From: Sphingomonas nostoxanthinifaciens
GTDB taxonomy: Bacteria > Pseudomonadota > Alphaproteobacteria > Sphingomonadales > Sphingomonadaceae
Assembly: GCF_019930585.1 (NCBI RefSeq)
Contig: NZ_CP082839.1
Location: forward strand, 3,794,001-3,858,000
Direction of reading: 5' to 3'
Length of the DNA: 64,000 bases
In this document: positions 25,429 through 33,080 of the stretch, piece after piece
How positions within the stretch are numbered: position 1 is the stretch's first letter
Layout: each line of letters begins with the position of its first letter
Notes under the pieces: generated by a model
Databases searched by the model: none
Told to the model about the DNA's origin: nothing
The model's input: only the letters and a program-made list of their open reading frames with translations
Translations under genes and position numbers: made by a program

Positions 25429-25701
25429 ATGACCGAACCTCGATTTGAGATCGACGAAATGAGGCGCTCCGCGCCCGATCCGCGAGGCCGCGTGTGGGTC
25501 GCGTCGGATGGCGCGCGCGAGATAAGTATCGTCGTTTCGGCGGCAATCTACGAATGGGCGGAGCAGTTGGCCTACGCGCATGCGCGGAATTACCGATTCA
25601 AGAGCCCGATAAGCATCATCGAAGACGCTGCAAATTGGCAGCTCGCGGAGATTGGCTACGAAGGCGGCGAACTGATTTTGGAAGAGGATTTTGTCCGCTA
25701 G
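25429..25701 (+). CDS. Small acidic hypothetical protein on the opposite strand
   Basis: 90 residues from ATG 25429, on the plus strand between two minus-strand replication genes. The product (MTEPRFEIDEMRRSAPDPRG at the start, ISIIEDAANWQLAEIGYEGG near the end) is acidic and soluble. Ribosome site is weak (GGA 10 bp upstream). It diverges from the FtsK-gamma/GapR gene across 122 bp and converges on the primase gene with 5 bp between stops. I recognise no family. Orientation suggests a separately expressed accessory gene. Confidence 0.5.
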   Translation: MTEPRFEIDEMRRSAPDPRGRVWVASDGAREISIVVSAAIYEWAEQLAYAHARNYRFKSPISIIEDAANWQLAEIGYEGGELILEEDFVR

Positions 25702-25706
25702 CATTT

Positions 25707-26855
25707 TCATGCTGCCCTACCGAGATCGTTGAAATCCATTCCCATCGGGGGGCGAAGCGCGCGCACCGGAGCGCCGCCGGCGCGACGCCAAGCCTGCGTT
25801 GCCAGCGTCGCGCAGATCTCGGCACGCACCCCGCCGTCGATCATCACCATCTCGCGCCGGCCGCGACGCTGCGCCTGGGCGCGGATGCGGTGCGGCTTCA
25901 TATCGGCGTCGACGAGGATGCGGACCTCGCCGGCATTCGGCAGCGTGAACGGCGGCGCGTCGGGATCGGATCGAATGTTCCACAGCGGTACCGCGCCTTC
26001 GGCATCGCGCATCGCGCGGCCCTGCAGATTATCGAGGCTTAGCAGCGCCAGCGGCCGACACGCGCCGAGGCCGGCCGCGTAGCTCAGCACCGTCTCGATG
26101 CCCTCGCCGGGCACGAGCGGCCCAGCGTCGGCGGGATCGGCAAGGAAACAGGCTGTCATGCGGGCGCGGCCCCACATTTTGCGCGCCTTTCGCGGTCGGC
26201 CGTCGCCGTCGAGGCCAAGATCCGCCTTCGCGCTGCCGTCGGATCGCAAATAGGTCGTATGGACGCCGAGGATCGCCCCGTCGGGAGTCGCGCGAAGCGG
26301 CGCGACCATTGCCGGTCGCGATCGCATGCCGTCCGGAGATCTGCCGACACGCCAGGGGGTGACCGGACAGCCACGCAGGAAGAACAGGCGATCGAGCGCC
26401 CCGCCGATGCGCGCGGGGTCGATCCCACGTGCGGTGAGCCATGCCTCGACGATCGTGCCGCGCGCCGGCCGCATATGCTCAGCGATCCACGATGCGACGA
26501 CCGCGCTGTCGACCAGCTCGCTCTGCGGTTCCTCGCTGCGGGTGCGCTGGGCGCGCTCGCGCTCGATGCGTGGTGCCTCTCCAGCCAGCACGCGCGCGGC
26601 GGCGGTGCGATCGGGATGGCCGCCCAGCTCCATCTCCAACGCGACGCTGTCGCCGGTCGCACCGCAGGAGAAGCAGTGCCAGATCGGGCCGGGATCGTCG
26701 GCGAGAAAGGTGTCGCGCCCATCGCACAGCGGACAACCGCCACGCGCCTTGTTCTTGCCGGCGCGATGCAGTTTCCCGCCATGCTGGCGTGCGACCTCGG
26801 CCGGCGCCACCTGGCGCGCACGATCGAAGAGCGAAGGCTGATCGATTACGCTCAT
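25707..26855 (-). CDS. DnaG-type primase with CHC2 zinc finger and Toprim domain
   Basis: 382 residues. The N-terminus has a zinc-ribbon (GGCPLCDGRDTF followed by WHCFSCGATGD, residues about 40-70). Residues about 110-240 are a primase core region with conserved RGIDPARIGG. The Toprim part follows: EGIETVLSYAAGLG (acidic Glu), then VRILVDADMKPH (Asp-x-Asp) near residue 315. It should synthesise RNA primers for phage replication together with the P4-type helicase encoded further left. It is followed on the other strand by the small gene at 25429. Confidence 0.8.
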   Translation of the reverse strand: MSVIDQPSLFDRARQVAPAEVARQHGGKLHRAGKNKARGGCPLCDGRDTFLADDPGPIWHCFSCGATGDSVALEMELGGHPDRTAAARVLAGEAPRIERERAQRTRSEEPQSELVDSAVVASWIAEHMRPARGTIVEAWLTARGIDPARIGGALDRLFFLRGCPVTPWRVGRSPDGMRSRPAMVAPLRATPDGAILGVHTTYLRSDGSAKADLGLDGDGRPRKARKMWGRARMTACFLADPADAGPLVPGEGIETVLSYAAGLGACRPLALLSLDNLQGRAMRDAEGAVPLWNIRSDPDAPPFTLPNAGEVRILVDADMKPHRIRAQAQRRGRREMVMIDGGVRAEICATLATQAWRRAGGAPVRALRPPMGMDFNDLGRAA

Positions 26856-26907
26856 CGTGCCGCCGTCAGGGCGGGCGGGCAGAGCGGCGGGATTGCCGGC
26901 GGCGCCA

Positions 26908-27525
26908 TCAGCCGCGCCACCCGTTCGCCTGCCGCCATTCGGCGAAGCCGATGTTCAGCAGCGCTGTTACGAACACGTCGAGCGGCTGATCGCGCTCGCG
27001 GGCGGCACGAATGATATCGGCCGAGATGAAGGGCTTGCGTCCCTTGGCGAATGCAGGGTGCGGGGCTTCCACCCGCTGCGACGGCGCCTTGGCGCGCGCC
27101 GTCTCTGCCTCCGCCGGTACCGCAGGCAAGGGAGCAACCTGCGGCACCGGATCGGGCGGGGGCGCCGGCATGTCCGGTGCCGGCGTGCTGATCGGGGCGC
27201 GAGCTATGCTCCGCGAGGCGTCGGCCGATACCGACGCGCTGGGGGCCTTTCGAGCCGTTCCAGACGCCCCCTGGGGAATTGATTTGGCAGATCCGACCTG
27301 CACGCCAGGCGCAACCAGCACCCGAATCTTGCGATCGGCGCCGCTGCCATCGATCGCGATCAGGCCCTCCGCCGCCAGCTCGGCAAGAATGTCGCCGGCC
27401 AGCGCGACGCTGCCGAAATTGAGCCGGGTCATGATGGCGCGATCACCGGGCACCGGCCGGCCGTCCTCCTCGCAGTCGCGAAGCCAGCCGATCAGGACAC
27501 GCCTGCTGAAGGTCGAGAAGCTCAT
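26908..27525 (-). CDS. Phage winged-helix-like protein with Pro/Ala-rich linker
   Basis: 205 residues from ATG 27525, which overlaps the methyltransferase stop as ATGA. N-terminal 70 residues (RRVLIGWLRDCEEDGRPVPG, RAIMTRLNFGSVALAG, LAELAAEGLIAIDG) look like a winged helix similar to replication or partition accessory proteins. A Pro/Ala/Ser-rich linker (75-150) leads to a C-terminal helical end (IIRAARERDQPLDVFVTALL). Lies between the methyltransferase and primase genes. A DNA-binding role in replication is a reasonable guess. Confidence 0.55.
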   Translation of the reverse strand: MSFSTFSRRVLIGWLRDCEEDGRPVPGDRAIMTRLNFGSVALAGDILAELAAEGLIAIDGSGADRKIRVLVAPGVQVGSAKSIPQGASGTARKAPSASVSADASRSIARAPISTPAPDMPAPPPDPVPQVAPLPAVPAEAETARAKAPSQRVEAPHPAFAKGRKPFISADIIRAARERDQPLDVFVTALLNIGFAEWRQANGWRG

Positions 27526-28118
27526 GCGGTTTTCCAGTCCAGCCAGCCGAGGACGGGCGGGCCGCAATGGCCTCGCTCCCAAACGAACCATGCGAAGGCG
27601 ATCACGCCGCCACCCTGTTCGTCGGGACCGGCTAGCCGGCCGCGCGCGATTGGCACGCGGCGCGACATGATCCAGGCTCGAGCAAGCGGCGTCGTCGGAA
27701 ACCAGCGGCCGCGATCCTGCCCCTCGAGGAAGGCCAGCCGCAGGAAGAGCGCGACCTTTCCCGTGGTCAGCTGCAGCGCGCGATCCACGAACTGGCTGGC
27801 CCAGCGGAACGGCGGGTTGGTGACGATGTTCGGCGCTCGCGGCGCCCACTCCATCAGGAAATCGCGCCCGCCTTCGCCATAACCACGGTCGATCAGGTCG
27901 GTGCTGATCACCGTGTGGCCGGCAGCCTCCAGCACGCGCGACATGGCGCCGTCACCGCATGCCGGCTCCCATATCGGCCCGTCGAATCGCTCGACCGCCA
28001 GGAGTGCCGTCGTTGCGGCAGGCCACGTCGGATAGAAGTCATGCGTCTCGCGGTTGGCGGGATCGTCCCGCTGCCCGCGCGCGAACGCCTTGCCGGCGGC
28101 CGCTGAGGGCGCGCTCAT
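27522..28118 (-). CDS. SAM-dependent DNA methyltransferase (amino-type)
   Basis: 198 residues. Motif I is EPACGDG (residues 51-57) and motif IV is NPPF (101-104), the signature of adenine-N6 or cytosine-N4 methyltransferases. There is no target-recognition domain of normal size, so it is a compact phage-type enzyme. No restriction endonuclease is nearby. It probably modifies phage DNA against host restriction or marks DNA for regulation. ATGA overlaps at both ends place it in the leftward early operon. Confidence 0.85.
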   Translation of the reverse strand: MSAPSAAAGKAFARGQRDDPANRETHDFYPTWPAATTALLAVERFDGPIWEPACGDGAMSRVLEAAGHTVISTDLIDRGYGEGGRDFLMEWAPRAPNIVTNPPFRWASQFVDRALQLTTGKVALFLRLAFLEGQDRGRWFPTTPLARAWIMSRRVPIARGRLAGPDEQGGGVIAFAWFVWERGHCGPPVLGWLDWKTA

Positions 28119-28465
28119 GCCGCCCTCCGCTCGATGCGGGAAAGCTGGCGCTTGAACCGATCGATCTCAGTCGAGGTCAACTCGCGCTGGCGCGACGACT
28201 GCTCGATCTGCGCCACGCGATTGCGATCGGCCGCCAGATGAAGCGGCTGGTCGCCGGGAAAAGCGACCCGCTCCAACACGACGAACCCGCGGATCAGCGA
28301 CGTGCTGGTGGTGAAGGCGAAGTCAGAAGCCTTGGTGCGCGCATAATGCGCTGCGGCGTTGCTGACGCTGGCCTGCGCCAGGTAGGGCTGACGCCCGTTA
28401 AGCGCGACGACCAAGCGATCGCCGACCTCGAGTTGCCCGAAGTCGTATTTGCGCGGGCGGCCCAT
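28115..28465 (-). CDS. Small phage protein, unknown
   Basis: 116 residues from ATG 28465, which overlaps the upstream stop as TGATG. N-terminus MGRPRKYDFGQLEVGDRLVV recalls short DNA-binding AT-hook/loop motifs (GRPRK), then a strand-rich body and a charged C-terminal helix (RQRELTSTEIDRFKRQLSR). No family is recognised. It belongs to the leftward early operon between the 185-residue protein and the methyltransferase; a nucleic-acid-binding role is possible because of the GRPRK motif. Confidence 0.5.
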   Translation of the reverse strand: MGRPRKYDFGQLEVGDRLVVALNGRQPYLAQASVSNAAAHYARTKASDFAFTTSTSLIRGFVVLERVAFPGDQPLHLAADRNRVAQIEQSSRQRELTSTEIDRFKRQLSRIERRAA

Positions 28466-29022
28466 CAGCGGGCACCGACCGGGGGCACCGCGGTGCTGGC
28501 GCCCGTTTCCTTGACCGTGATGATGCGCGCGCCCGAGGCTGCATCGACGATGCGGCTCTCGATAAAGCCCGCATCGACCAGCTTCTGCAGCTGGTAGCTG
28601 GCGTTGATGACCCCGGCCAAGCGTGCCAGCACTCGGTTCTGCGGGCACGGCTGCCGGGTTCGGGCGCAACGTCGGATGACGCTCATCACACGCGCCATGT
28701 CGCCATCGAGACGCACGCGGGTCTGGCGCGGATCGCGGCCGACCGCGGCGCGGGCAGGCCGAAGCCGCTGCATCCGATATTCGATCATGCCGTTGGGCAA
28801 GCGCTTCTGAGCTAGGGCGACATAGCCGAGGGCTTGCAGCTTGCGGGCGCGGGCTGCGCCCGACGATCGCGGCGGCAGATGCCAGCCGACCGAATAGACC
28901 AGCTGATCGCCCGCCTTGGCGGTCCCGCACCAATCGCGTATTGCCGAGGCGTCCAGCGTGAAGCTCTCATATGCCGGCATCGCTCCCGCGATCATCGGCG
29001 CCGTTCCCCCCATCATCGTCAT
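28465..29022 (-). CDS. Phage early protein with winged-helix-like C-terminus
   Basis: 185 residues. The segment RPCPQNRVLARLAGVINAS followed by YQLQKLVDAGFIESRIVD has the layout of a winged helix-turn-helix with a wing. The N-terminal 80 residues contain a YSVGWHLPPRSSGAARARKLQ region similar to another helix-turn-helix-like unit. Overlaps its neighbours by ATGA and TGATG. It is probably a DNA-binding early regulator or replication accessory protein. No exact family recognised. Confidence 0.5.
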   Translation of the reverse strand: MTMMGGTAPMIAGAMPAYESFTLDASAIRDWCGTAKAGDQLVYSVGWHLPPRSSGAARARKLQALGYVALAQKRLPNGMIEYRMQRLRPARAAVGRDPRQTRVRLDGDMARVMSVIRRCARTRQPCPQNRVLARLAGVINASYQLQKLVDAGFIESRIVDAASGARIITVKETGASTAVPPVGAR

Positions 29023-29483
29023 GCCGCCTGTTCGATCAGTTCATCGAGTGCGCCTCGCGCATCGCGGAGGAAGGGAAGGATCGCGCGCAGCTCGACCTTG
29101 GTCGTTTCGACGCCGCCGTCGCTCGATGGATGCTGGGTGGCGATCAGGCGGTGGAGCGCCTCGGCCAGCTCCAGCGGAGCGTTCTTCGGACAGGCTGATT
29201 GGCCGGCGCGAGGAACGCCACGGGCACCGCCCAGCGCGTAGAAGGGATCGATCGATCCCACGCCAAACTCATGCTCGATGCTGGCTAGCGTGACGCCGTC
29301 GAGGTTCGTCGCTTCCGTGCGCGCGTTCTTGACGGTCCCGGCAGAGCATCCGATCCGCTCCGCTAGCTCGGCATCGGAGAGATCGTGATCGGCCTGAATG
29401 CGAAGCACGATCTTCTTAGTCGCACCGCGATAGGACTTTGTGGTCGGGCGCGCCGGGCGAGCCAAGACATTGGCGCCCGTCAT
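29019..29483 (-). CDS. Helix-turn-helix protein, CII-like position
   Basis: 154 residues from ATG 29483, overlapping the Cro-like stop as ATGA; upstream in-frame codons are an Arg/Cys-rich artefact. Residues about 35-60 (DLSDAELAERIGCSAGTVKN) are a clear helix-turn-helix. The C-terminal half is helical (PLELAEALHRLIATQ). Second gene of the leftward early operon, where lambda-like phages keep cII. It may be a transcriptional activator or a replication-origin binding protein. Confidence 0.6.
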   Translation of the reverse strand: MTGANVLARPARPTTKSYRGATKKIVLRIQADHDLSDAELAERIGCSAGTVKNARTEATNLDGVTLASIEHEFGVGSIDPFYALGGARGVPRAGQSACPKNAPLELAEALHRLIATQHPSSDGGVETTKVELRAILPFLRDARGALDELIEQAA

Positions 29484-29689
29484 GCCGTAACGCTCTCGGC
29501 ATGATCGGCGAGGCACTCATCCGAAGCGACGGCGATGCCAGCGCGTTCTGCGAGCAGTTCGAGATGCGCGATGCGCGAGCGGGAAGCCTTACTTCGCCAA
29601 CTGTGGACCGTCGACGGGGGAGCTTTGGTCAGCTCCGACACTTTCGTAATCCCGCCCAAGGCGTCGATGAGGGCATCAGCATTCGGCAT
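29480..29689 (-). CDS. Cro-like DNA-binding protein
   Basis: 69 residues from ATG 29689; GTG 29695 is an alternative start. The short sequence ALIDALGGITKVSELTKAPP followed by TVHSWRSKASRSRIAHLELL is a compact Cro-type helix-turn-helix. It is divergent from the S24-type repressor gene, and the region between holds three operator-like 13-mers. It should act as the lytic switch protein opposing the repressor and is the first gene of the leftward early operon. Confidence 0.75.
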   Translation of the reverse strand: MPNADALIDALGGITKVSELTKAPPSTVHSWRSKASRSRIAHLELLAERAGIAVASDECLADHAESVTA

Positions 29690-29700
29690 AGCCACCCATT

Positions 29701-29762
29701 TGCGATATTCGCATATTCAGCGCAAGCGGGTTCTTTCGACAATAGAAATTGCGACTATCGGA
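29701..29762. promoter_or_regulatory. Three-site operator between cro-like and repressor genes
   Basis: Three 13-bp imperfect palindromes: TGCGATATTCGCA (29701-29713), TTCGACAATAGAA (29735-29747) and TGCGACTATCGGA (29750-29762). They fit a shared T-K-CGA-NNN-TCG-M-A scheme, the middle one more weakly. Their placement between divergent regulator genes is that of a lambda-like right operator. A leftward -35-like TTGTCG (29742-29737) overlaps the middle site. Confidence 0.65.
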
Positions 29763-29782
29763 ATGCCGCGCTTCATGGTCGC

Positions 29783-30340
29783 GTGGATAATGCAGAGATC
29801 AGATTGCGCATGAAGGCGCTGGGATTGCGTCAGGCCGACATCGCAATCGCGCTGGGGATCGACCAGGTAAAAGTGTCTAAGGCACTCACCGGCACGCGCC
29901 AGTGGAAGAGCGCGGAAGTGGACGAGTTACGCAGGCTCCTGATAGAGCCAGCAGCTCAATCGCTTAGGGCGTTGCCCGTGATCGGCATGGTTACGGCGGG
30001 AAACTGGCGTGAGGCCATTCAGAACCCGATCGGGTATATGCCGGCGTTGGACCCATCCGTTCCACGGAACGCGTTCTACCTCGACGTTGACGGGGACTCG
30101 ATGGATCTTGTCGCGCCAGATGGCAGCCGTGTGTTGATCGACCCCGACGACAAGTCACTGTTTCCGAACCGCTATTATGTGATTCTCAATGCGGAAAACG
30201 AGACGACCTTCAAGCAATTTAAGGCAGATCCAGCTCGACTTGTGCCGTGCTCTAGCAACCCAGCTTACTCAGAAATCCCTATGGGTGGCGAGCCGTTCTC
30301 GGTTGTTGGGCGCGTGATCTGGACGGCCGCTCGTCTTTAA
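29783..30340 (+). CDS. Prophage repressor, S24/LexA-like
   Basis: 185 residues from GTG 29783; ATG 29810 is a later alternative, and no clear ribosome site precedes either. Residues about 9-40 are a helix-turn-helix (MKALGLRQADIAIALGID). Residues 65-185 are a self-cleaving S24 peptidase: cleavage pair Ala72-Gly73 in MVTAGNW, catalytic Ser106 in VDGDSMD and Lys144 in TTFKQF. RecA-stimulated cleavage would end lysogeny under DNA damage. The gene lies between two operator regions, so the protein can control both the cro-like operon and the rightward genes. Confidence 0.85.
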   Translation: MDNAEIRLRMKALGLRQADIAIALGIDQVKVSKALTGTRQWKSAEVDELRRLLIEPAAQSLRALPVIGMVTAGNWREAIQNPIGYMPALDPSVPRNAFYLDVDGDSMDLVAPDGSRVLIDPDDKSLFPNRYYVILNAENETTFKQFKADPARLVPCSSNPAYSEIPMGGEPFSVVGRVIWTAARL

Positions 30341-30602
30341 ACGAAGGGCGCGGCCAGCGCTTGAGCTTCAATTGCAGCTCGCCCTCGATCGCATAAGCCC
30401 CGACTAGCGCCTCCCGGATTACGGCCGTTTCGACATGAAGTATCTCGATATCGGCGGGAACGGTCAGCCAAACTCTGCCATGCTCGGCAGTCGCCATACC
30501 TAAATGGATAGCATCGCGCTGGGCCTGTTCGCGCGACGCCCTCCAAGGCGCAACCGCGCGTCGAAAGCTCGTCACGCGGTAGAGTGAAACCTGCTGCAGC
30601 AT
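30279..30602 (-). CDS. Hypothetical protein overlapping the repressor end antisense
   Basis: 107 residues from ATG 30602, chosen because AGAGG lies 6 bp upstream. The product (MLQQVSLYRVTSFRRAVAPW, then GRVWLTVPADIEILHVETAV) has normal amino-acid use for coding DNA. Its last 62 bp overlap the repressor gene 3' end on the opposite strand, so the messages would be complementary there. Family unknown. It would be expressed leftward from the region that also holds the second operator pair. Confidence 0.5.
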   Translation of the reverse strand: MLQQVSLYRVTSFRRAVAPWRASREQAQRDAIHLGMATAEHGRVWLTVPADIEILHVETAVIREALVGAYAIEGELQLKLKRWPRPSFKDERPSRSRAQQPRTARHP

Positions 30603-30674
30603 TCGCGCCTCTCTGATTCGCAACATAGGTTGTGGAACACAAAGGGAACAAGCGGTCAACCGTTAGCCGGATAT

Positions 30675-30722
30675 TCCGATAGTCGAATGTTTTTCCTTGA
30701 CGCATAAACTTCGATAATCGCA
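30675..30722. promoter_or_regulatory. Second operator pair and promoter for the rightward operon
   Basis: Two more copies of the repressor 13-mer: TCCGATAGTCGAA (30675-30687) and TTCGATAATCGCA (30710-30722). The first read on the other strand is TTCGACTATCGGA, one base from the site at 29750. A -35-like TTGACG at 30697-30702 lies between them, with a possible -10 (CATATC) about 18 bp further on, so repressor binding would cover the promoter of the gene at 30752. Confidence 0.6.
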
Positions 30723-30751
30723 TATCGCGTCCGTTCACAACGGAGGCACCG

Positions 30752-31087
30752 ATGCCACGCACCAAGCCCGCACCCGCCATCCAGCCGCTGAAGCGGATCG
30801 ATGACGAGCATTTCGACCGCTGGCGCGCCGCCCGCACTCACAACGCGATCTCGGTGGTCGGCTATACGCCGGTCGCCCGCCTTTATGAGGACTTCAGTAC
30901 GTGGGCGTCGCATGAGATTGGCCCCGACTACGTCGCCGAGGAAGCGGCCTTCGTCCGAGCGCTGAGCGAAGCGCCGAAGCCGCTCATCAAGGTCGAATTT
31001 CTCCGTGTCCGCGAGGCCTTCCAGCGGCCAGGCAATGCCAACTGCGCCAGTCTCACGTTGGCCGAGCCCGTGCGGGTGGCGGCGTGA
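30752..31087 (+). CDS. First gene of the rightward operon, unknown
   Basis: 111 residues; a strong GGAGG site lies about 8 bp before ATG 30752. The centre (HFDRWRAARTHNAISVVGYTP, then RLYEDFSTWASHEIG) resembles the winged-helix tail of P4-type primases (LYxDFxxW), suggesting nucleic-acid binding. Its stop overlaps the next start as TGATG. It stands directly after the second operator pair, so it should be shut off in the lysogen. No named family. Confidence 0.55.
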   Translation: MPRTKPAPAIQPLKRIDDEHFDRWRAARTHNAISVVGYTPVARLYEDFSTWASHEIGPDYVAEEAAFVRALSEAPKPLIKVEFLRVREAFQRPGNANCASLTLAEPVRVAA

Positions 31088-31245
31088 TGCCGCCGCTTCC
31101 CTTCCCGCCGCAGATCCACGCCGCGTCGTGTGACTGCACCAAGTGCCGCCACCCCGCCGATCGCCCCGGTGTCGGTCGTGGCGCCGGCCTTGCCCTGCTC
31201 AGCGCGCTGATCGTGATCGGCCTGTTCCATGCGTGGTTTGCGTGA
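31087..31245 (+). CDS. Small Cys-motif membrane protein (52 residues)
   Basis: ATG 31087 overlaps the previous stop (TGATG) and TGA 31243-31245 overlaps the next GTG start (GTGA), so it is embedded in a translationally coupled run. The product begins MPPLPFPPQIHAAS, has a CDCTKCRH metal-binding-like cluster near residues 15-22, and ends with a membrane helix (GLALLSALIVIGLFHAWFA). Function unknown; small membrane proteins in this place may act in exclusion or lysis timing. Confidence 0.6.
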   Translation: MPPLPFPPQIHAASCDCTKCRHPADRPGVGRGAGLALLSALIVIGLFHAWFA

Positions 31246-31898
31246 GCGGCGTTCTGCAGCCTTGGGTCGGTGACCTGTCACTCATGCAGCAGACCGTGCT
31301 GCTGACTGCCATCCGCGGCCCCGATGGCCTGCCCAAGTATGGCGCACCGAAGATGCTGCTTCGCTGGTATCGCCGATGCATCCTTCTCTCGGCCATGGAT
31401 CAGCGCGTGCTGGCGGATCCGATGGAAGACGGCGGCGGATCCTTCACTGGGCCGAGTATCCCGAGGTCGGTCTTGATCATGAAGGCGACCCAGCGGTTCG
31501 ATGCGCGGACCAACTATTGGGCCGACGAGGTCGTCGGTGCCGAATATGAGAAGCTGACGGCCGAGCGGAACGCAATCTGTGAATGGTCGGTCGAACGCGC
31601 CGCGCTGGACCAGGAAGACGAGGACGGCTGGGAGCCGCTTATGCACGAGATCGCAGGGGAATACCTGCGCGAACTCGATGCAATCCCGCACCACTTCCAG
31701 CTCCATCTCATCCACGCCGCCGAGATCGTAGGATACAAGCACCCCACTCGCCGCATTCGCGGCTGGTGGCGCCAGACCTATGAGCGCCTGGTCCACGACA
31801 TGCACCTCTGGCCCGAGACCGAGGAGCAGCTGGACAGCCGGCTTGGCGACGATCGCGGCCAATGGCTCGCCCGCAATGATGTAGCGACGGTCGACTGA
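31242..31898 (+). CDS. Conserved-looking phage protein, unknown
   Basis: 218 residues from GTG 31242, fixed by the GTGA overlap with the upstream stop. N-terminal region LMQQTVLLTAIRGPDGLPKYG followed by KMLLRWYRRCILLSAMDQRVL recurs in phages of this kind as I remember it, but without a named function. The rest is helical and acidic with HHFQLHLIHAAEIVGYKHPT near residue 160. It is soluble. Gene order (early rightward operon, upstream of xis/int) suggests a role in establishment or replication. Confidence 0.6.
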   Translation: MSGVLQPWVGDLSLMQQTVLLTAIRGPDGLPKYGAPKMLLRWYRRCILLSAMDQRVLADPMEDGGGSFTGPSIPRSVLIMKATQRFDARTNYWADEVVGAEYEKLTAERNAICEWSVERAALDQEDEDGWEPLMHEIAGEYLRELDAIPHHFQLHLIHAAEIVGYKHPTRRIRGWWRQTYERLVHDMHLWPETEEQLDSRLGDDRGQWLARNDVATVD

Positions 31899-31903
31899 TC
31901 GTC

Positions 31904-32476
31904 ATGTTGACGTCTCCGCCATCGTGGTGCGCCTTCGACTGGGAGGCGCTGACCGCCTTCTCAGCTGATCTGCTAGCGGAACGTCAGCGTCGTTACCCTT
32001 CGCAGATTGACGCGGGGAAGATGACCCAGGCCGAGGCGGCGTCCGGCATCCGCATCATGGCTGCCATCGCTGCCGATTGGCGAAGGATTTCTGCCCTTTA
32101 CGCCGGCCGCGCCACCCCTGCCCGCGACGAAAGCGCTACGCGTGAAGAAAAGCGCGAAGCGCTCGCCGGCGCCGTTCACCGCTTGGAAGCGACGAGCCAA
32201 CGCGCGCGCGCCGCGCTGCCGGCAGTCCTTCCCTCAGCGACGGGCGCGACCCGCGCCGAGGTGAATTGCTCGGGGTTCTCGATCGAGGATCTGATCCGCG
32301 CCGCCAACGATCGGTGCGTTGCGGCCGACGTGATCCGGCCGGTCGCACGCGCCCTCGAACGACTACATCTCGGGCAGGCACTACTCTGGCACGCGTCGAG
32401 CCCGTTGGGGCCGATGTTCTATGCCGAACTGACGGCCGAACTGCGCACCCGTTGCCCGGTGGATCGGGCAGCATGA
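31904..32476 (+). CDS. Hypothetical phage protein
   Basis: 190 residues starting 5 bp after the previous stop. Mostly helical, Ala/Arg-rich, with AFSADLLAERQRRYPSQIDAG and ASGIRIMAAIAADWRRISAL as the recognisable helices in the first 70 residues. No catalytic or metal motif stands out. Its stop overlaps the next start as ATGA. It belongs to the rightward operon; function unknown. Confidence 0.5.
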   Translation: MLTSPPSWCAFDWEALTAFSADLLAERQRRYPSQIDAGKMTQAEAASGIRIMAAIAADWRRISALYAGRATPARDESATREEKREALAGAVHRLEATSQRARAALPAVLPSATGATRAEVNCSGFSIEDLIRAANDRCVAADVIRPVARALERLHLGQALLWHASSPLGPMFYAELTAELRTRCPVDRAA

Positions 32477-32841
32477 CGTCCTCCGCCGGGACACCCCGCC
32501 AGATCGCCGCTGAGGCATCATTGCCATTGTCGGCGCATGGTTGCCCCGAATGCGGGGAGCGCTTCCCACGCGTGCACCCGTTCCAGATCTTCTGCAATCG
32601 CGGCCATGGCCGGGCTTGGGAGGCGCGCAACCGCCATCGCGGCGCGCAGCTCTATCCCTTCGCCGTCGTCGCGCGCATGACGCGGGGCGGCACGCGCGGC
32701 GATCGCGTCACCGGAGCGCGGGCGCATCAGGATGCCGACCAGCTCATCAACCGCTGGCGCGACGAGGATGCCGACGCCGGCCGCATGGGCCTACCCGAAT
32801 ATCTGTCGATCCGCTACCAGCTCGGCTTCGGCCGACCGTGA
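32473..32841 (+). CDS. Small phage protein with zinc-finger-like motif
   Basis: 122 residues from ATG 32473, fixed by ATGA overlap. Residues about 22-50 hold C-x2-C then C-x3-H (HGCPECGERFPRVHPFQIF, CNRGH), a probable zinc site. The rest is basic (GARAHQDADQLINRWRDEDA) and suggests nucleic-acid binding. The stop overlaps the excisionase start as GTGA. Could be a partner or regulator of the integration genes; not assigned. Confidence 0.55.
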   Translation: MTSSAGTPRQIAAEASLPLSAHGCPECGERFPRVHPFQIFCNRGHGRAWEARNRHRGAQLYPFAVVARMTRGGTRGDRVTGARAHQDADQLINRWRDEDADAGRMGLPEYLSIRYQLGFGRP

Positions 32842-33080
32842 GCGCGGTGCGATCGTCTCATGTGGCGATGCCGACGCCGCGCCTGATCGACGAAGATACC
32901 GCAGCTGCGTATCTCGGAATCGGAAAGACGCGCTTTCGGGATCGCTGGCAGCGCCGCGAACTGCCGCAACCCCACAAGGATGGGCGACGACTGCTATGGG
33001 ACATCAAGCTGCTCGACCGCTATGTTGACGCCCTTTCGGGACTCGGCGAGGTCAAGGGCTCCTCATGGGACGACTTATGA
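32838..33080 (+). CDS. AlpA/MerR-like excisionase
   Basis: 80 residues from GTG 32838 (GTGA overlap). The region LIDEDTAAAYLGIGKTRFRD, followed by WQRRELPQPHKDGRRLLWDI, is an AlpA/Xis-type winged helix that bends DNA at attachment sites. It lies directly before the integrase and overlaps it by 16 bp, the standard xis-int arrangement. ATG 32868 is a shorter alternative start. Confidence 0.7.
   Translation: MSAVRSSHVAMPTPRLIDEDTAAAYLGIGKTRFRDRWQRRELPQPHKDGRRLLWDIKLLDRYVDALSGLGEVKGSSWDDL

Noticed and set aside
30337..30837. 166-codon minus-strand frame over the second operator region
   Set aside because: Overlaps the better-supported 30279-30602 gene in another frame and covers promoter DNA; Cys/Arg-rich.
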